This document shows positions 18,264-27,552 of a DNA stretch of 64,000 nt, in pieces. The stretch is from DATAFF01 sp036257595 (GTDB lineage: Bacteria > Pseudomonadota > Alphaproteobacteria > Rhizobiales > Aestuariivirgaceae): positions 6,339 through 70,338 of the forward strand of contig DATAFF010000158.1 of assembly GCA_036257595.1 (NCBI GenBank). The letters run 5' to 3'. Both the position numbers and the translations under genes were made by a program. Numbering within the stretch: the first letter of the stretch is position 1; every line of letters begins with the position of its first letter. The notes below the pieces were generated by a model, which was not told the origin of the DNA, did no database searches, and saw only the letters and a list, made by a program, of their open reading frames with translations.

Positions 18264-21200
18264 TCAGCTGCAGCCGCTGGTGCCGCCGCAGGTATCGCAT
18301 TTGAAGCAGGTGCCGTTGCGCACCATGGTGTAGTTGCCGCAATCGCCGCACATCTCGCCCTCATAGCCCTTCATGCGGGCGATGGCGCGCAGCTCCTCGG
18401 CTTCCGACACCACCGGCTGGGCCAGACGCGGCGCCACCGCGACCACCGCCACCTGCTCGAGCCGCGCCTGGCTGTCGTGGACCGGATTGCTCACGGGCTG
18501 AACCACGGCAAGGGGCGCAGCACTCGGCATGAACACGACATTGGCGAGGTCGCGCTGGCGCACATAGCCATAGGACAGCACCTTGGCGGCCGGCACCGGT
18601 GCGGGAGCGGGCGGCCGCGTCGTCTCGACATCGCCGCCGCCGGCGGGCGCCTTGCCCTCGCGCACGCCGCGGCCCATGGCATCGAAGCCGATGTCGGAAG
18701 GATCGACATGGGCGAGGTCGTTGCGCCCGAGATAGGACACCGCGAGCTCCCGGAAGACATAGTCGAGGATCGAGGTGGCGCTCTTGATGGCCTCGTTGCC
18801 CTGCACCATGCCGGCCGGTTCGAAGCGGGTGAAGGTGAAAGCCTCGACATATTCCTCGAGCGGCACGCCATATTGCAGGCCGAGCGAAATGGCGATGGCG
18901 AAGTTGTTCATCATCGCCCGGAAAGCCGCGCCTTCCTTGTGCATGTCGATGAAGATCTCGCCGAGCCGCCCGTCATCATACTCGCCGGTGCGCAGATAGA
19001 GCTTATGGCCGCCGACAATGGCCTTCTGGGTATAGCCCTTGCGGCGGAGCGGCATTTTCTCGCGGTCCCGCCTGATCACCTCGACGAAGCGCTCGACCAC
19101 CTTCTCGATGCGCTGCACGGCCGGCTGGGCTGCCACCACCTGCTCGGCCAGGCTCTCCTCGGCCTCGTCGTCGCCCACGAGCTGGGCCGCCAGGGGCTGC
19201 GACAGCTTGGAGCCGTCGCGATAAAGCGCATTGGCCTTGAGCGCCAGCTTCCAGGACAGCATGTAGGCGTTGAGGCAGTCCTCGAGGGAGGCGTCGTTGG
19301 GCATGTTGATGGTCTTGGAGATCGCCCCCGAGATGAAGGGCTGCGCGGCCGCCATCATGTGGATGTGGCTCTCGACCGAGAGGCAGCGCTTGCCGAGCCG
19401 GCCGCAGGGATTGGCGCAGTCGAACACCGGATAGTGCTCGGGCTTGAGATGGGGCGCGCCTTCGAGGGTCATCGCGCCGCACACATGGATATTGGCCTGC
19501 TCGATCTCCCGTTTCGAGAAGCCGAGATGGCCGAGAAGGTCGAAGCCGGGATCGCCGAGCTCGGCGTCGCCGAGCTTCAGCACGTCGCGGCAGAATTCCT
19601 CGCCGAGGGTGAATTTGTTGAAGACGAATTTGATGTCGAAGGCCGAGGCCAGGACGTTCTCGACCGCCGCGATCTCCGCCGCGCCGAAGCCCTTGCGCTT
19701 CAGCGTCTCATGGGAGATGGCGGGCGAGCCGGCGAGCGTCCCGAGACCGACCGCATAGTTGACGATGGCCTCGATCTCGTCCGGCGAATAGCCGAGCGAG
19801 CGCAGCGCGTCGGGCACCGCCTGGTTGATGATCTTGAAGTAGCCGCCGCCGGCCAGCTTCTTGAACTTGACCAGGGCGAAGTCGGGCTCGATGCCGGTGG
19901 TGTCGCAATCCATCACCAGACCGATCGTGCCGGTCGGGGCGATCACCGTCGCCTGGGCATTGCGGTAGCCGTGACGCTCGCCAAGCTTGACGGCGAGGTC
20001 CCAGGCCACCATGGCGCGGTCGGCGAGCAGCTTTTCCGGGCAGTGCTGGTGGTCGAGGGCGACGGGGAGGGTGCTCAGGCCCTCATAACCGTCGACCTGG
20101 CCGTGGGCGGCGCGCCAGTGATTGCGCATCACCCGGAGCATGTCGCTGCGGTTCTCGGCGAAGCTCGGGAACGGCCCGAGCTCGCCCGCCATCTCGGCCG
20201 AGGTGGCATAGGCGATGCCGGTCATCAGCGCCGAGATGGCGCCGCACAACGCCCGGCCCTCGGGCGAGTCATAGGCGATGCCGCTCGACATCAGGAGGCC
20301 GCCGATATTGGCGAAGCCCAGGCCCAGCGTACGGAAGGCGTAGGAGAGCCTGGCGATCTCGCGCGAGGGGAACTGCGCCATGGTCACCGAGATCTCGAGC
20401 ACCAGCGTCCACAGCCTGACCGCATGCTCGAAGGCCTCGACATCGAAGTGGCCGGTCGCCTGGTCGCGGAACTGCATCAGGTTCAGCGAGGCGAGATTGC
20501 ACGCCGTGTCGTCGAGGAACATATATTCCGAGCACGGGTTCGAGGCGCGGATCTCGCCGCTTGCCCGGCAGGTGTGCCAGTCATTGATCGTGGTGTGGAA
20601 CTGGATGCCGGGGTCGGCGGAGGCCCAGGCCGCATAGCCGATCTTCTCCCACAGGTCGCGGGCCTGAACCGAGCGCGCCACGCCCTTCCTGGAGCGCCAT
20701 TTGAGGTCGAAGCGCCCGCCGCTCTCGACGGCGGCGAGGAAGGCATCGGTGACCCGCACCGAATTGTTGGAGTTCTGCCCCGACACCGTGCGATAGGCCT
20801 CGCCGTCCCAGTCGGTGTCGTAGATGTCGATCGGCAGCTCCTTGTGACCCTGGCGGGCGAATTGTATGGCGCGCTTGATCATGCCGTCGGCGACGTGGTT
20901 GCGCCGGGCCTCGCGAACGGCGCGCTTGAGCGCCGGGTTCTTGTCGATCTCGAAACAGTCGGTTCCCGGCCCCTCGCAATTGATGCAGGCCTTCATGATC
21001 GCGGTGACGTGCTTCTTCACCATCAGCGAGCCGGCGACAAGGGAGGCGACCTTCTCCTCCTCCTTCACCTTCCAGCCGATATAGGCCTCGATATCCGGGT
21101 GATCGATGTCGACCACCACCATCTTGGCGGCGCGCCGGGTGGTGCCGCCGGATTTGATCGCGCCGGCGGCGCGGTCGCCGATCTTGAGGAAGCTCATCAG

Positions 21201-21959
21201 GCCCGACGACTTGCCGCCGCCCGACAGCGGCTCGTTCTCGCCGCGCAGCTTCGAGAAGTTCGAGCCGGTGCCCGAGCCGTATTTGAACAGCCGCGCCTCG
21301 CGCACCCACAGATCCATGATGCCGTTGTCGTTGACGAGGTCGTCCTCGATCGACTGGATGAAGCAGGCATGCGGCTGGGGATGCTCATAGGCGGAGCGCG
21401 ACTGGACGAGCTCGCCGGTCTTGTGGTCGACATAGAAATGGCCCTGGCCCGGCCCGTCTATGCCATAGGCCCAGTGGAGGCCGGTGTTGAACCATTGCGG
21501 CGAGTTGGGCGCGCATTTCTGGCTCGCCAGCATGAAGCAATGCTCGTCATAGAAGGCGCGCGCATCCTCCTCGCCGTCGAAATAGCCGCCCTTCCAGCCC
21601 CAATAGGTCCAGGTGCCGGCGAGCCGGTGGAAGACCTCCTTGGCGGAGCGCTCCGAGCCGGTACGCTGGCCGTCGGGAAGCTTGGCGAGGGCCGAATCGT
21701 CCGGCACCGAGCGCCACAGCCAGGACGGCACGCCGTCTTCCGCGACCCGCTTGACCGCCCGCGGCACCCCGGCCTTGCGGAAATATTTCTGAGCGAGAAT
21801 GTCCGAGGCAACCTGGCTCCAGCCGGCGGGAACCTCGATCGCCTCCTGGCGGAACACCACCGAGCCGTCCGGATTCCGGATCTCACTGGTCACGTTGCGG
21901 AACGCGAGCCCCTCATAAGGAGACTGGCCGTCTGTCGTGAACCGGCGCTGAATACGCAT
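18264..21959 (-). CDS. nrdJ: Adenosylcobalamin-dependent (class II) ribonucleotide reductase
   Basis: Reduces ribonucleotides to deoxyribonucleotides using vitamin B12, with or without oxygen. The 1231-residue product matches the long alphaproteobacterial NrdJ form. It has the N-terminal region with [13 protein letters not shown], the radical-domain barrel with [20 protein letters not shown] and a finger-loop region. The C-terminal tail contains CGDCGNY and CDTCG-x-TSGCS, which provide metal-binding and redox-relay cysteines. The ATG at 21959 gives the usual N-terminus (MRIQRRFTT). I saw no cobalamin riboswitch in the 395-base upstream region. No other ribonucleotide reductase is in the window. 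Confidence 0.96.
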   Translation of the reverse strand: MRIQRRFTTDGQSPYEGLAFRNVTSEIRNPDGSVVFRQEAIEVPAGWSQVASDILAQKYFRKAGVPRAVKRVAEDGVPSWLWRSVPDDSALAKLPDGQRTGSERSAKEVFHRLAGTWTYWGWKGGYFDGEEDARAFYDEHCFMLASQKCAPNSPQWFNTGLHWAYGIDGPGQGHFYVDHKTGELVQSRSAYEHPQPHACFIQSIEDDLVNDNGIMDLWVREARLFKYGSGTGSNFSKLRGENEPLSGGGKSSGLMSFLKIGDRAAGAIKSGGTTRRAAKMVVVDIDHPDIEAYIGWKVKEEEKVASLVAGSLMVKKHVTAIMKACINCEGPGTDCFEIDKNPALKRAVREARRNHVADGMIKRAIQFARQGHKELPIDIYDTDWDGEAYRTVSGQNSNNSVRVTDAFLAAVESGGRFDLKWRSRKGVARSVQARDLWEKIGYAAWASADPGIQFHTTINDWHTCRASGEIRASNPCSEYMFLDDTACNLASLNLMQFRDQATGHFDVEAFEHAVRLWTLVLEISVTMAQFPSREIARLSYAFRTLGLGFANIGGLLMSSGIAYDSPEGRALCGAISALMTGIAYATSAEMAGELGPFPSFAENRSDMLRVMRNHWRAAHGQVDGYEGLSTLPVALDHQHCPEKLLADRAMVAWDLAVKLGERHGYRNAQATVIAPTGTIGLVMDCDTTGIEPDFALVKFKKLAGGGYFKIINQAVPDALRSLGYSPDEIEAIVNYAVGLGTLAGSPAISHETLKRKGFGAAEIAAVENVLASAFDIKFVFNKFTLGEEFCRDVLKLGDAELGDPGFDLLGHLGFSKREIEQANIHVCGAMTLEGAPHLKPEHYPVFDCANPCGRLGKRCLSVESHIHMMAAAQPFISGAISKTINMPNDASLEDCLNAYMLSWKLALKANALYRDGSKLSQPLAAQLVGDDEAEESLAEQVVAAQPAVQRIEKVVERFVEVIRRDREKMPLRRKGYTQKAIVGGHKLYLRTGEYDDGRLGEIFIDMHKEGAAFRAMMNNFAIAISLGLQYGVPLEEYVEAFTFTRFEPAGMVQGNEAIKSATSILDYVFRELAVSYLGRNDLAHVDPSDIGFDAMGRGVREGKAPAGGGDVETTRPPAPAPVPAAKVLSYGYVRQRDLANVVFMPSAAPLAVVQPVSNPVHDSQARLEQVAVVAVAPRLAQPVVSEAEELRAIARMKGYEGEMCGDCGNYTMVRNGTCFKCDTCGGTSGCS

Positions 21960-22354
21960 TGTCTTCCCCGCTCTTGTTGGCTGAGTTTTGCCCAGCCTTT
22001 CCCCTTCGGTCCGAACGGACCGGCCCCAAAAATCCCCATTTCCCGAAGTTGCCCTGCGCGATTCGCTACCAGCGCCCGGGCCTACGACTCACTGTTGTTT
22101 TTCTCCCAACCACTCCACATCTAGATCATTAACAAAGCGTAAACACAACATGTGGGGGATGGAGAGTTGTGGATGACGTTCTTGTGAAGCCTTCCAAAGG
22201 TACATTGCCACGCGCTGTTTGGCTCGCAATCAAAATGGAGGACCCACCAACTTTCCACGTGTTTCGCAGTTCTTTCACGCTGGACTTGCAGCAGGACCGT
22301 CGCCATAGTCGCGCCCGTCAAGCGGCAGAACGCCCGTCAAGCGGCGAAAGACCA
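21960..22354. promoter_or_regulatory. Divergent regulatory region, nrdJ / NDUFA12 operon
   Basis: 395 bases between two outward-facing operons. Around 22115-22171 there are symmetric elements: CCACAT at 22115-22120 paired with ATGTGG at 22149-22154, and CACAAC at 22143-22148 paired with GTTGTG at 22166-22171. The sequence TTAACAAAGCGTAAAC near 22129-22144 is one mismatch from the CtrA consensus TTAA-N7-TTAAC. These could be NrdR, CtrA or DnaA sites; none is a clean match, so the assignment is tentative. Confidence 0.35.
22312..22345. repeat. Short tandem duplication before the NDUFA12 gene
   Basis: The 15-mer CGCCCGTCAAGCGGC occurs at 22312-22326 and again at 22331-22345, just before the ribosome-binding region of the 22355 start. 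It looks like a recent local duplication. Confidence 0.7.
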
Positions 22355-22768
22355 ATGAATCGCGCGAAAGAGCTTCTCCTCCAGCTCTTCACCTGGTGGA
22401 ACGGGTCCACCTTGGGGCTGCGGCTCTATACGTGGTGGCAAGGCGAGTTCGTCGGAGAAGACGCGTTCGGCAATCGCTACTTCCGGGCGCCGTCGGCGAT
22501 TCCCCGCTCCATCCCGGAGCGCCGGTGGGTCGTCTACAACGGCTATGCCGAGGGCTCGAAGGTGCCGCCCGGCTGGTGGGGCTGGATGCACCACCGCGAC
22601 GCGCTCCCGCCGACGTCGGAGGCGTTCCGGCCGAAACCATGGGAAAAGCCGCATGAGCCCAATCTCACCGGCACGCCCGCCGCCTATCGTCCGACCGGCA
22701 GCATCCTTTACCCGAAGCCCGAGGCCCAGGGTGAGCCGGCCTATCAGCCTTGGAGTCCCGAGCCATGA
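22355..22768 (+). CDS. NDUFA12-like complex I subunit (17.2 kDa family)
   Basis: A homologue of the mitochondrial accessory subunit NDUFA12/B17.2, which alphaproteobacterial complex I also carries. The 137-residue product has the family features: FTWWNGSTLGLRLYTWWQGEFVGEDAFGNRYF near the start is split over two conserved blocks, then RRWVVYNGYAEGSKVPPGW and a Pro-rich C-terminus ending in a P-x-Y-x-PW-like stretch. I chose the ATG at 22355, after GCGAAAG; the frame is open upstream but without family match. Its stop overlaps the mlaD start (ATGA). It does not lie near other nuo genes here. Confidence 0.9.
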   Translation: MNRAKELLLQLFTWWNGSTLGLRLYTWWQGEFVGEDAFGNRYFRAPSAIPRSIPERRWVVYNGYAEGSKVPPGWWGWMHHRDALPPTSEAFRPKPWEKPHEPNLTGTPAAYRPTGSILYPKPEAQGEPAYQPWSPEP

Positions 22769-23463
22769 AACAGAACCTGATGGAGACCGCGGTCGGCGCG
22801 CTCGTCATCGCCATCGCTCTCGGGTTCTTCATCTTCATGTATTCGACCACCGGCGTCGGCAAGGGATCGGGGGGCTACCACCTCACCGCCAAGTTCAAGA
22901 ATGTCGAGGGGATCAATATCGGCTCGGACGTGCGGATGTCCGGCATCAAGATCGGCTCGGTGACCAACCAGGCGCTCGACAACAACACCTTCGACGCGAT
23001 CCTGACCTTTGCCATCGATCCGACGATCAAGCTGCCTGACGATTCGACCGCCAAGATCTCCTCGGAGGGCCTGCTCGGCGGCAAGTTCATCGCGCTGGAG
23101 CCCGGGGGCAACGAAACGATCCTCGCCGATGGCGGCACCATCACCTACACGCAAGGGGCGCTCGATATCTGGTCGCTGGTGTCGGACTACATGTTCTCGG
23201 GCAAGAAGGGTTCCGAAAGCGGCGGCGGGTCGTCCGGCCAGGATGGCGGCCAATCGCAACAACAGCAGCAGCAGCCGGCGCCGCAATCAGAGCAGCAGCC
23301 CGCCGAGCCGCAGCAGCAACCGCCTGCCGAGCAGCAGTCGGCGCCAGCGGAGCAGCAGGCGCCCCCGTCGGGCGCTCAGGACGGCAACGCGTCCTATCCG
23401 GCGCCGTCGATCGAGCCCTATCCGGCGCCGTCGAACCAGGGCCAGAGCCAGAGCGGCCAATGA
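22765..23463 (+). CDS. mlaD: MlaD-type MCE lipid transport protein with Gln/Pro-rich tail
   Basis: An inner-membrane-anchored periplasmic MCE protein of the Mla phospholipid pathway. The 232-residue product has one membrane helix (about 8-27) and an MCE domain (about 36-133, with NVEGINIGSDVRMSGIKIG). From about residue 150 onward is a low-complexity tail rich in Gln, Pro, Ser and Ala, ending in repeated YPAPS. Classical MlaD is shorter and lacks such a tail. The partner genes mlaF, mlaE and mlaB are not in the window. It overlaps the NDUFA12 stop (ATGA) and the following methyltransferase start (ATGA), so this is a tight operon. Confidence 0.88.
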   Translation: MKQNLMETAVGALVIAIALGFFIFMYSTTGVGKGSGGYHLTAKFKNVEGINIGSDVRMSGIKIGSVTNQALDNNTFDAILTFAIDPTIKLPDDSTAKISSEGLLGGKFIALEPGGNETILADGGTITYTQGALDIWSLVSDYMFSGKKGSESGGGSSGQDGGQSQQQQQQPAPQSEQQPAEPQQQPPAEQQSAPAEQQAPPSGAQDGNASYPAPSIEPYPAPSNQGQSQSGQ

Positions 23464-24224
23464 CCGAAGGCGATCCGCGGGCGCGCCAGGTCTGGAATGC
23501 CGAGGATTATGAGAAGCACGCCCGGTTCGTGTCCGATCTCGCCGGTCCGGTGCTGGAATGGCTCCAGCCGCAAGCCGGCCAGCGCATTCTCGACCTTGGC
23601 TGCGGCGATGGCGTGCTCACCGAGGAGCTCAAGCGGCGGGGCGTCGACGTCCTCGGGGTCGACGTCAGCGAATCGCTGCTCGCGGCGGCGTTGGCGCGCG
23701 GCGTCGAAACGCGGCGGATGGATGGCCAGAAGCTGCCGTTCGACGCTGAGTTCGACGCGGTCTTCTCCAACGCCGCCCTTCATTGGATGAGTGATGCCGG
23801 GGCGGTCATCGAGGGGGTTTTTCGCGCGCTGAAGCCGGGCGGCCGCTTTGTTGCCGAGTTTGGCGGGCATGGCAATGTCGCGGCCGTCACCACCGCGATG
23901 CGTGCCACGGCGCGGCGGCGCGGCGGCGATGCGGCGCTGGCCGGACCGTGGTTCTTCCCCTCGGTCGCGGTCTACCGCGAGATGCTGGAGGAGAGAGGGT
24001 TTCGCGTGGTCCGAATCGGGCTGTTTCCCCGCCCGACACCATTGCCGACCGGTATGATCGCCTGGCTCAAGGTGTTCCGGCGGCCGTTCTTCGCGCAGTA
24101 TGGCGCGGAGGAGGATCAGGTGCTGGCGGAGGTCGAAGAGCTGCTGGCGCCGTCGCTGCGCGATGCCAGGGGCAATTGGACGGCGGATTATGTCCGCCTC
24201 CGGGTCGAGGCGGTGAAGCCATGA
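23460..24224 (+). CDS. Class I SAM-dependent methyltransferase
   Basis: A 254-residue Rossmann-fold methyltransferase. Motif I is ILDLGCGDGVLTEEL at about residues 43-57, followed by an acidic residue ending the second strand (LGVDVSESLL), a DGQKLPF motif and FSNAALHWM. The pattern resembles trans-aconitate methyltransferases and related small-molecule enzymes, but the substrate is not assignable. It overlaps mlaD and the DUF2155 gene by four bases on each side, so it is cotranslated with envelope functions. Soluble and cytosolic, with no signal peptide. Confidence 0.88.
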   Translation: MTEGDPRARQVWNAEDYEKHARFVSDLAGPVLEWLQPQAGQRILDLGCGDGVLTEELKRRGVDVLGVDVSESLLAAALARGVETRRMDGQKLPFDAEFDAVFSNAALHWMSDAGAVIEGVFRALKPGGRFVAEFGGHGNVAAVTTAMRATARRRGGDAALAGPWFFPSVAVYREMLEERGFRVVRIGLFPRPTPLPTGMIAWLKVFRRPFFAQYGAEEDQVLAEVEELLAPSLRDARGNWTADYVRLRVEAVKP

Positions 24225-24676
24225 TGCGTCCCGGCACTTGTGCGACGATGATCATCGTCGCCAGCCTGCTGGTGCCGGTGGCGGCACATGCCGAGTCGAT
24301 CCGCAATCCGCTCGCGGTGTTTGCCGGGCTCGACAAGGTCACCGGCAAGATCAAGAGCTTCCAGATTCCGATCGAAAAGGAGGGGCGCTTCGGGAGCCTG
24401 CTCATCCGTCCGCGCGTCTGCTATTCGCGGCCGGTGACGGAGGAGCCGAAGACCACCTCCTTCGTCGAGGTGGACGAGCTGCAGCAATCCGCCGCGAAAC
24501 GGATCTTCTCCGGTTGGATGCTGGCCGAAAGTCCCGGCTTGAATGCCGTCGAGCATCCCGTCTATGACGTGTGGCTCACCGGTTGCCGCGACCCCAATGC
24601 TCCGAAACCGCTCCAGGAGGCGCCGCCTCCGCCGATCGACCTCGAGCAGGCCGATGTACCGAAGGACAATGATTGA
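24221..24676 (+). CDS. DUF2155 domain-containing exported protein
   Basis: A 151-residue exported protein of unknown function. A signal peptide is visible (TMIIVASLLVPVAAHA) followed by a compact domain with the family features KIKSFQIPIEKEGRFG and IFSGWMLAESPGLNAVEHP. Two cysteines (in RVCYSRP and TGCRD) may pair. The tail is acidic and Pro-rich. ATG at 24221 overlaps the methyltransferase stop; the next ATG is one codon later. In Rhizobiales this family is usually found with NDUFA12 and MlaD, as here. The gene ends at the start of a GCGAATA-type repeat. Confidence 0.88.
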   Translation: MMRPGTCATMIIVASLLVPVAAHAESIRNPLAVFAGLDKVTGKIKSFQIPIEKEGRFGSLLIRPRVCYSRPVTEEPKTTSFVEVDELQQSAAKRIFSGWMLAESPGLNAVEHPVYDVWLTGCRDPNAPKPLQEAPPPPIDLEQADVPKDND

Positions 24677-24750
24677 AGCGAGTAGCGAATAGCGAGTAGC
24701 GAATAGAGGAGCAGCGTTCGGCCCAGCTATTCGCTATTCGCTATTCGCTT
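24675..24750. repeat. Heptamer-array inverted repeat, GCGAATA type (copy 5)
   Basis: Four left units alternate GCGAGTA and GCGAATA, then a spacer containing TTCGGCCCA, then three right units CTATTCG. It has the same 7-nt period and geometry as the GGCAGTA copies but an unrelated unit. It begins at the DUF2155 stop codon and ends 24 bases before the next start. Confidence 0.88.
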
Positions 24751-24773
24751 CTATCCAACGAGTCTCAAGACGA

Positions 24774-26345
24774 ATGCCGATCAAAATCAACCGCCGAGCC
24801 GCAGCCCTGGCCCTGACTGCGTCGCTGTTCACTGGCCTGCAGGGCAGGGCCGGCCACGCCGCCACGTCGTTTCCCGGCATCAAGCTGCGCGAGCCGCAAC
24901 CCTTCAGCTTCGACCTGCTGACGGCCGAGGCGAAGAAGCGTGCCGCATCGCCCTATGTGCCGGAGCCGCCGCGCGCCCAGGCGGTGCTCGAGCGCATCGA
25001 TTTCGAGCAGCATATCGAGATCACCTACCGGCCGGACCACACGCTCTATCAAGGCCAGCCCTTTCCGGTGCGGCTGTTCCATCCCGGCAAGTTCTTCCAG
25101 GAGCCGGTTCACATCGCGGTGGTGGAAGCGGGCGAGGCGCGCGAAATCGTCTATTCGCCCGACCTCTTCGCCTTCGGCCCGAAGGCCGCCTTCGCCCGCA
25201 ACCTGCCCGACGATCTCGGCTTTGCCGGCTTTCGCATCATGAATGCGAACCTCCATGGCGACTGGCTCGCCTATCTCGGCGCGAGCTATTTCCGCTCCGC
25301 CGGCGAACAGCAGCAATACGGCCTGTCGGCGCGCGGCCTGGCGATCGACACGGCGCTGCCGACGCCGGAGGAGTTTCCCCGCTTCTCGCGCTTCTATCTC
25401 GAGCCTCTGCGCGACGCGATCGCGGTTTATGCGCTGCTCGAAGGCGCAAGCGTCACCGGCGCCTATCGCTTCATCTGGCACAATGGCAAGGGCGTGTGGG
25501 GCGATGTCGAGGCGCGGTTGTTCATGCGCCGCACCGTGTCGCGGCTCGGCATTGCGCCGCTCACCAGCATGTATTGGTTTTCCGAGACCAACCGCGCCAC
25601 GGCGCCCGACTGGCGTCCGGAGGTCCATGACTCGGACGGCCTCGCCATTGCCACCGGCACCGGCGAGCGGCTGTGGCGTCCGCTGAACAATCCGCCGCGG
25701 GTGATGACGTCGACCTTCCTCGATCGCTCGCCCAAGGGCTTCGGCCTGCTGCAGCGCGACCGCCAGTTCGAGAGCTATGAGGATGACGGGGTCTTCTACA
25801 ATCGCCGGCCGTCGGTGTGGGTGGAACCGTTGAGCGACTGGGGGCAGGGAGCGGTCCAGCTCGTCGAGATCCCGACGGATGTCGAGATCCACGACAATAT
25901 CGTCGCCTATTGGGTGCCGGCGGAGCCGGCGCGCGCGGGGAGCGCCTTCACCTTCGCCTATCGCATCTATTGGACGGCTGCGGAGCCGAAGCCGCCGGTC
26001 GCAGGGCAGGTGGTGGCGACGCGGCGCGGCCGCGGCGGCCGGCCGGCCGAGAAGGGCAAGCTCGGCTTCACCAAATATGCCATCGACTTTGCCGGCGGCG
26101 GTCTCGACAAGCTCGAGAGCGTCGATGGGCTCGTTCCGGTGGTCGAGACATCGCGCGGCATCGTCGCCGACCCGTATGCGCTGAGGGTCAACGGCACCCC
26201 GAAATGGCGGCTGGTGTTCGACCTCAAGGCGTCGGGCAGCGATCCGGTCGAGCTGCGCGCCTATCTCAAGGACCCGCGCGGGCGGGCGCTGACCGAGACC
26301 TGGCTGTTTCAGCACTTTCCGAGCGAAGGAGCGAATAGCGAATAG
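24774..26345 (+). CDS. Periplasmic glucan biosynthesis protein (OpgG/OpgD family)
   Basis: Needed in related bacteria for shaping osmoregulated periplasmic glucans. The 523-residue product has an Arg-Arg signal sequence (KINRRAAALALTASLFTG), which could use the Tat system as OpgD does. The MdoG fold follows: FDLLTAEAKKRA, then TSMYWFSETNR and DSDGLAI. OpgG and OpgD cannot be separated with certainty, so no symbol is given. The partner glucosyltransferase opgH is not in the window. The last residues (ANSE) and the TAG stop are encoded by the first units of a GCGAATA repeat. Confidence 0.9.
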   Translation: MPIKINRRAAALALTASLFTGLQGRAGHAATSFPGIKLREPQPFSFDLLTAEAKKRAASPYVPEPPRAQAVLERIDFEQHIEITYRPDHTLYQGQPFPVRLFHPGKFFQEPVHIAVVEAGEAREIVYSPDLFAFGPKAAFARNLPDDLGFAGFRIMNANLHGDWLAYLGASYFRSAGEQQQYGLSARGLAIDTALPTPEEFPRFSRFYLEPLRDAIAVYALLEGASVTGAYRFIWHNGKGVWGDVEARLFMRRTVSRLGIAPLTSMYWFSETNRATAPDWRPEVHDSDGLAIATGTGERLWRPLNNPPRVMTSTFLDRSPKGFGLLQRDRQFESYEDDGVFYNRRPSVWVEPLSDWGQGAVQLVEIPTDVEIHDNIVAYWVPAEPARAGSAFTFAYRIYWTAAEPKPPVAGQVVATRRGRGGRPAEKGKLGFTKYAIDFAGGGLDKLESVDGLVPVVETSRGIVADPYALRVNGTPKWRLVFDLKASGSDPVELRAYLKDPRGRALTETWLFQHFPSEGANSE

Positions 26346-26408
26346 TGAGTAGCGAATAGTTTGGATAGCGCTCGGCCCAACTATTCGCTACTCGCTACTC
26401 GCTATTAC
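26332..26408. repeat. Heptamer-array inverted repeat, GCGAATA type (copy 6)
   Basis: Left units GCGAATA, GCGAATA, GTGAGTA, GCGAATA; a spacer containing CTCGGCCCA, very close to that of copy 5; then right units CTATTCG and CTACTCG. It lies exactly between two convergent genes and contains both stop codons: TAG of the glucan gene and TAA of the HtrA gene. Confidence 0.9.
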
Positions 26409-27484
26409 TCCCGGCCACTCTTATCCCCGATATCGACCACCTGGATCGGCACATTGACGGTGCCAGACTGGCGCTGCACCTTGAGCGACACGGTGTCGCC
26501 GATCTTGGTCTTCTCGAGCGCCTCGATGAAATCCGAAAGCCGGCTCACCGGCTGGTCGTTGACCGCGATGATGACATCGCCCAGGCGGCCCTCCTGCTCG
26601 TCGATCCCCTGGAGCCCGGCGCGCTCGGCCGGCGATCCGGGCACCACCTGCTCGACGATCAACCCGTGAACGCCGGCCTGGGTGGCAAGCTGCTCGTCGC
26701 CCACCGTGATGCCGATGCCGGGGGTGGGGACGCGCCCCTTGCCGATCAGCTCGGGAACGATGCGGTTCACCACCTTGGTCGGTATCGCAAAGCCGATGCC
26801 GGCATTGGCGCCGGAGGGCGAGAAGATCGCCGTGTTGACGCCGATGAGACGGCCGGCGGAATCGAGGAGCGGGCCGCCGGAATTGCCCGGATTGATCGCC
26901 GCATCGGTCTGGATGACATCGGCGAGCTCGCGCCCTTCGGCAGTCGGCAGGCGCCGCTTCAGCGCGCTGATGATGCCGGTGGTGAGGGTCTGGTCGAGGC
27001 CGAACGGATTGCCGATGGCAAAGGCCCATTGCCCGACCTTGAGATCGTCCGAATCGCCGAGGGTGATCGGCGGCGGCAGCCGCGAGCTGCCGCTGACGCG
27101 CAGCACCGCCAGATCGTAGTTGGGGGCGCGCCCGATCAGCTCGGCGCGGTAGACGTCGCCGCTCGCCATGCGCACGGAAACGCGGCTGGCGCCCTGCACC
27201 ACGTGGTTGTTGGTGACGATATGGCCGGCATCGTCCCAGACGAAACCGGTGCCGGTGCCACCCTGGCCGCCGCGGTTGCCGGCGACGACCTGCACAACCG
27301 ATGGAGCAACGGTCTGGAACAGGGTGACCGCGGTCTGCTCGGCGGGTGCAAGCTCGCCGCGCGGCGTGATGACCCTTGGCTCGCCCCGCGTGAACACCAG
27401 CCGGTCGATCCAGGGTTCCGCGACATAGATGGCGATCAGGCCGATCAGCACCACCAGCAGAATTCGCATGAGACGGTCGGACAT
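26405..27484 (-). CDS. HtrA/Deg-type trypsin-like serine protease
   Basis: A membrane-anchored periplasmic quality-control protease. The 359-residue product has one N-terminal membrane helix (about 8-22), a trypsin-like domain with the triad H94 (TNNHVV), D124 (NYDLAVL) and S202 (GNSGGPL), and one C-terminal PDZ domain. The single PDZ and membrane anchor resemble DegS or mycobacterial HtrA more than DegP. The ATG at 27484 is preceded by GGAG. It lies 68 bases downstream of glgP on the same strand and may be read through from that operon. Its TAA stop falls in the repeat. Confidence 0.93.
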   Translation of the reverse strand: MSDRLMRILLVVLIGLIAIYVAEPWIDRLVFTRGEPRVITPRGELAPAEQTAVTLFQTVAPSVVQVVAGNRGGQGGTGTGFVWDDAGHIVTNNHVVQGASRVSVRMASGDVYRAELIGRAPNYDLAVLRVSGSSRLPPPITLGDSDDLKVGQWAFAIGNPFGLDQTLTTGIISALKRRLPTAEGRELADVIQTDAAINPGNSGGPLLDSAGRLIGVNTAIFSPSGANAGIGFAIPTKVVNRIVPELIGKGRVPTPGIGITVGDEQLATQAGVHGLIVEQVVPGSPAERAGLQGIDEQEGRLGDVIIAVNDQPVSRLSDFIEALEKTKIGDTVSLKVQRQSGTVNVPIQVVDIGDKSGRE

Positions 27485-27552
27485 GGAGAGCTCCAAAGCA
27501 ACGCGAGCGAGATGTAGGAAGCGGACCGGCGGTCCGCCAGCCATCGCTTGCC

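Noticed and set aside
18210..22124. A 1304-residue plus-strand open frame
   Set aside because: It is antisense to nrdJ over its full length and has the His/Gly/Ala-rich composition of a GC-rich shadow frame; nrdJ has clear family motifs.
21960..22168. Cobalamin riboswitch upstream of nrdJ
   Set aside because: No B12-box-like conserved segment was visible in either orientation.
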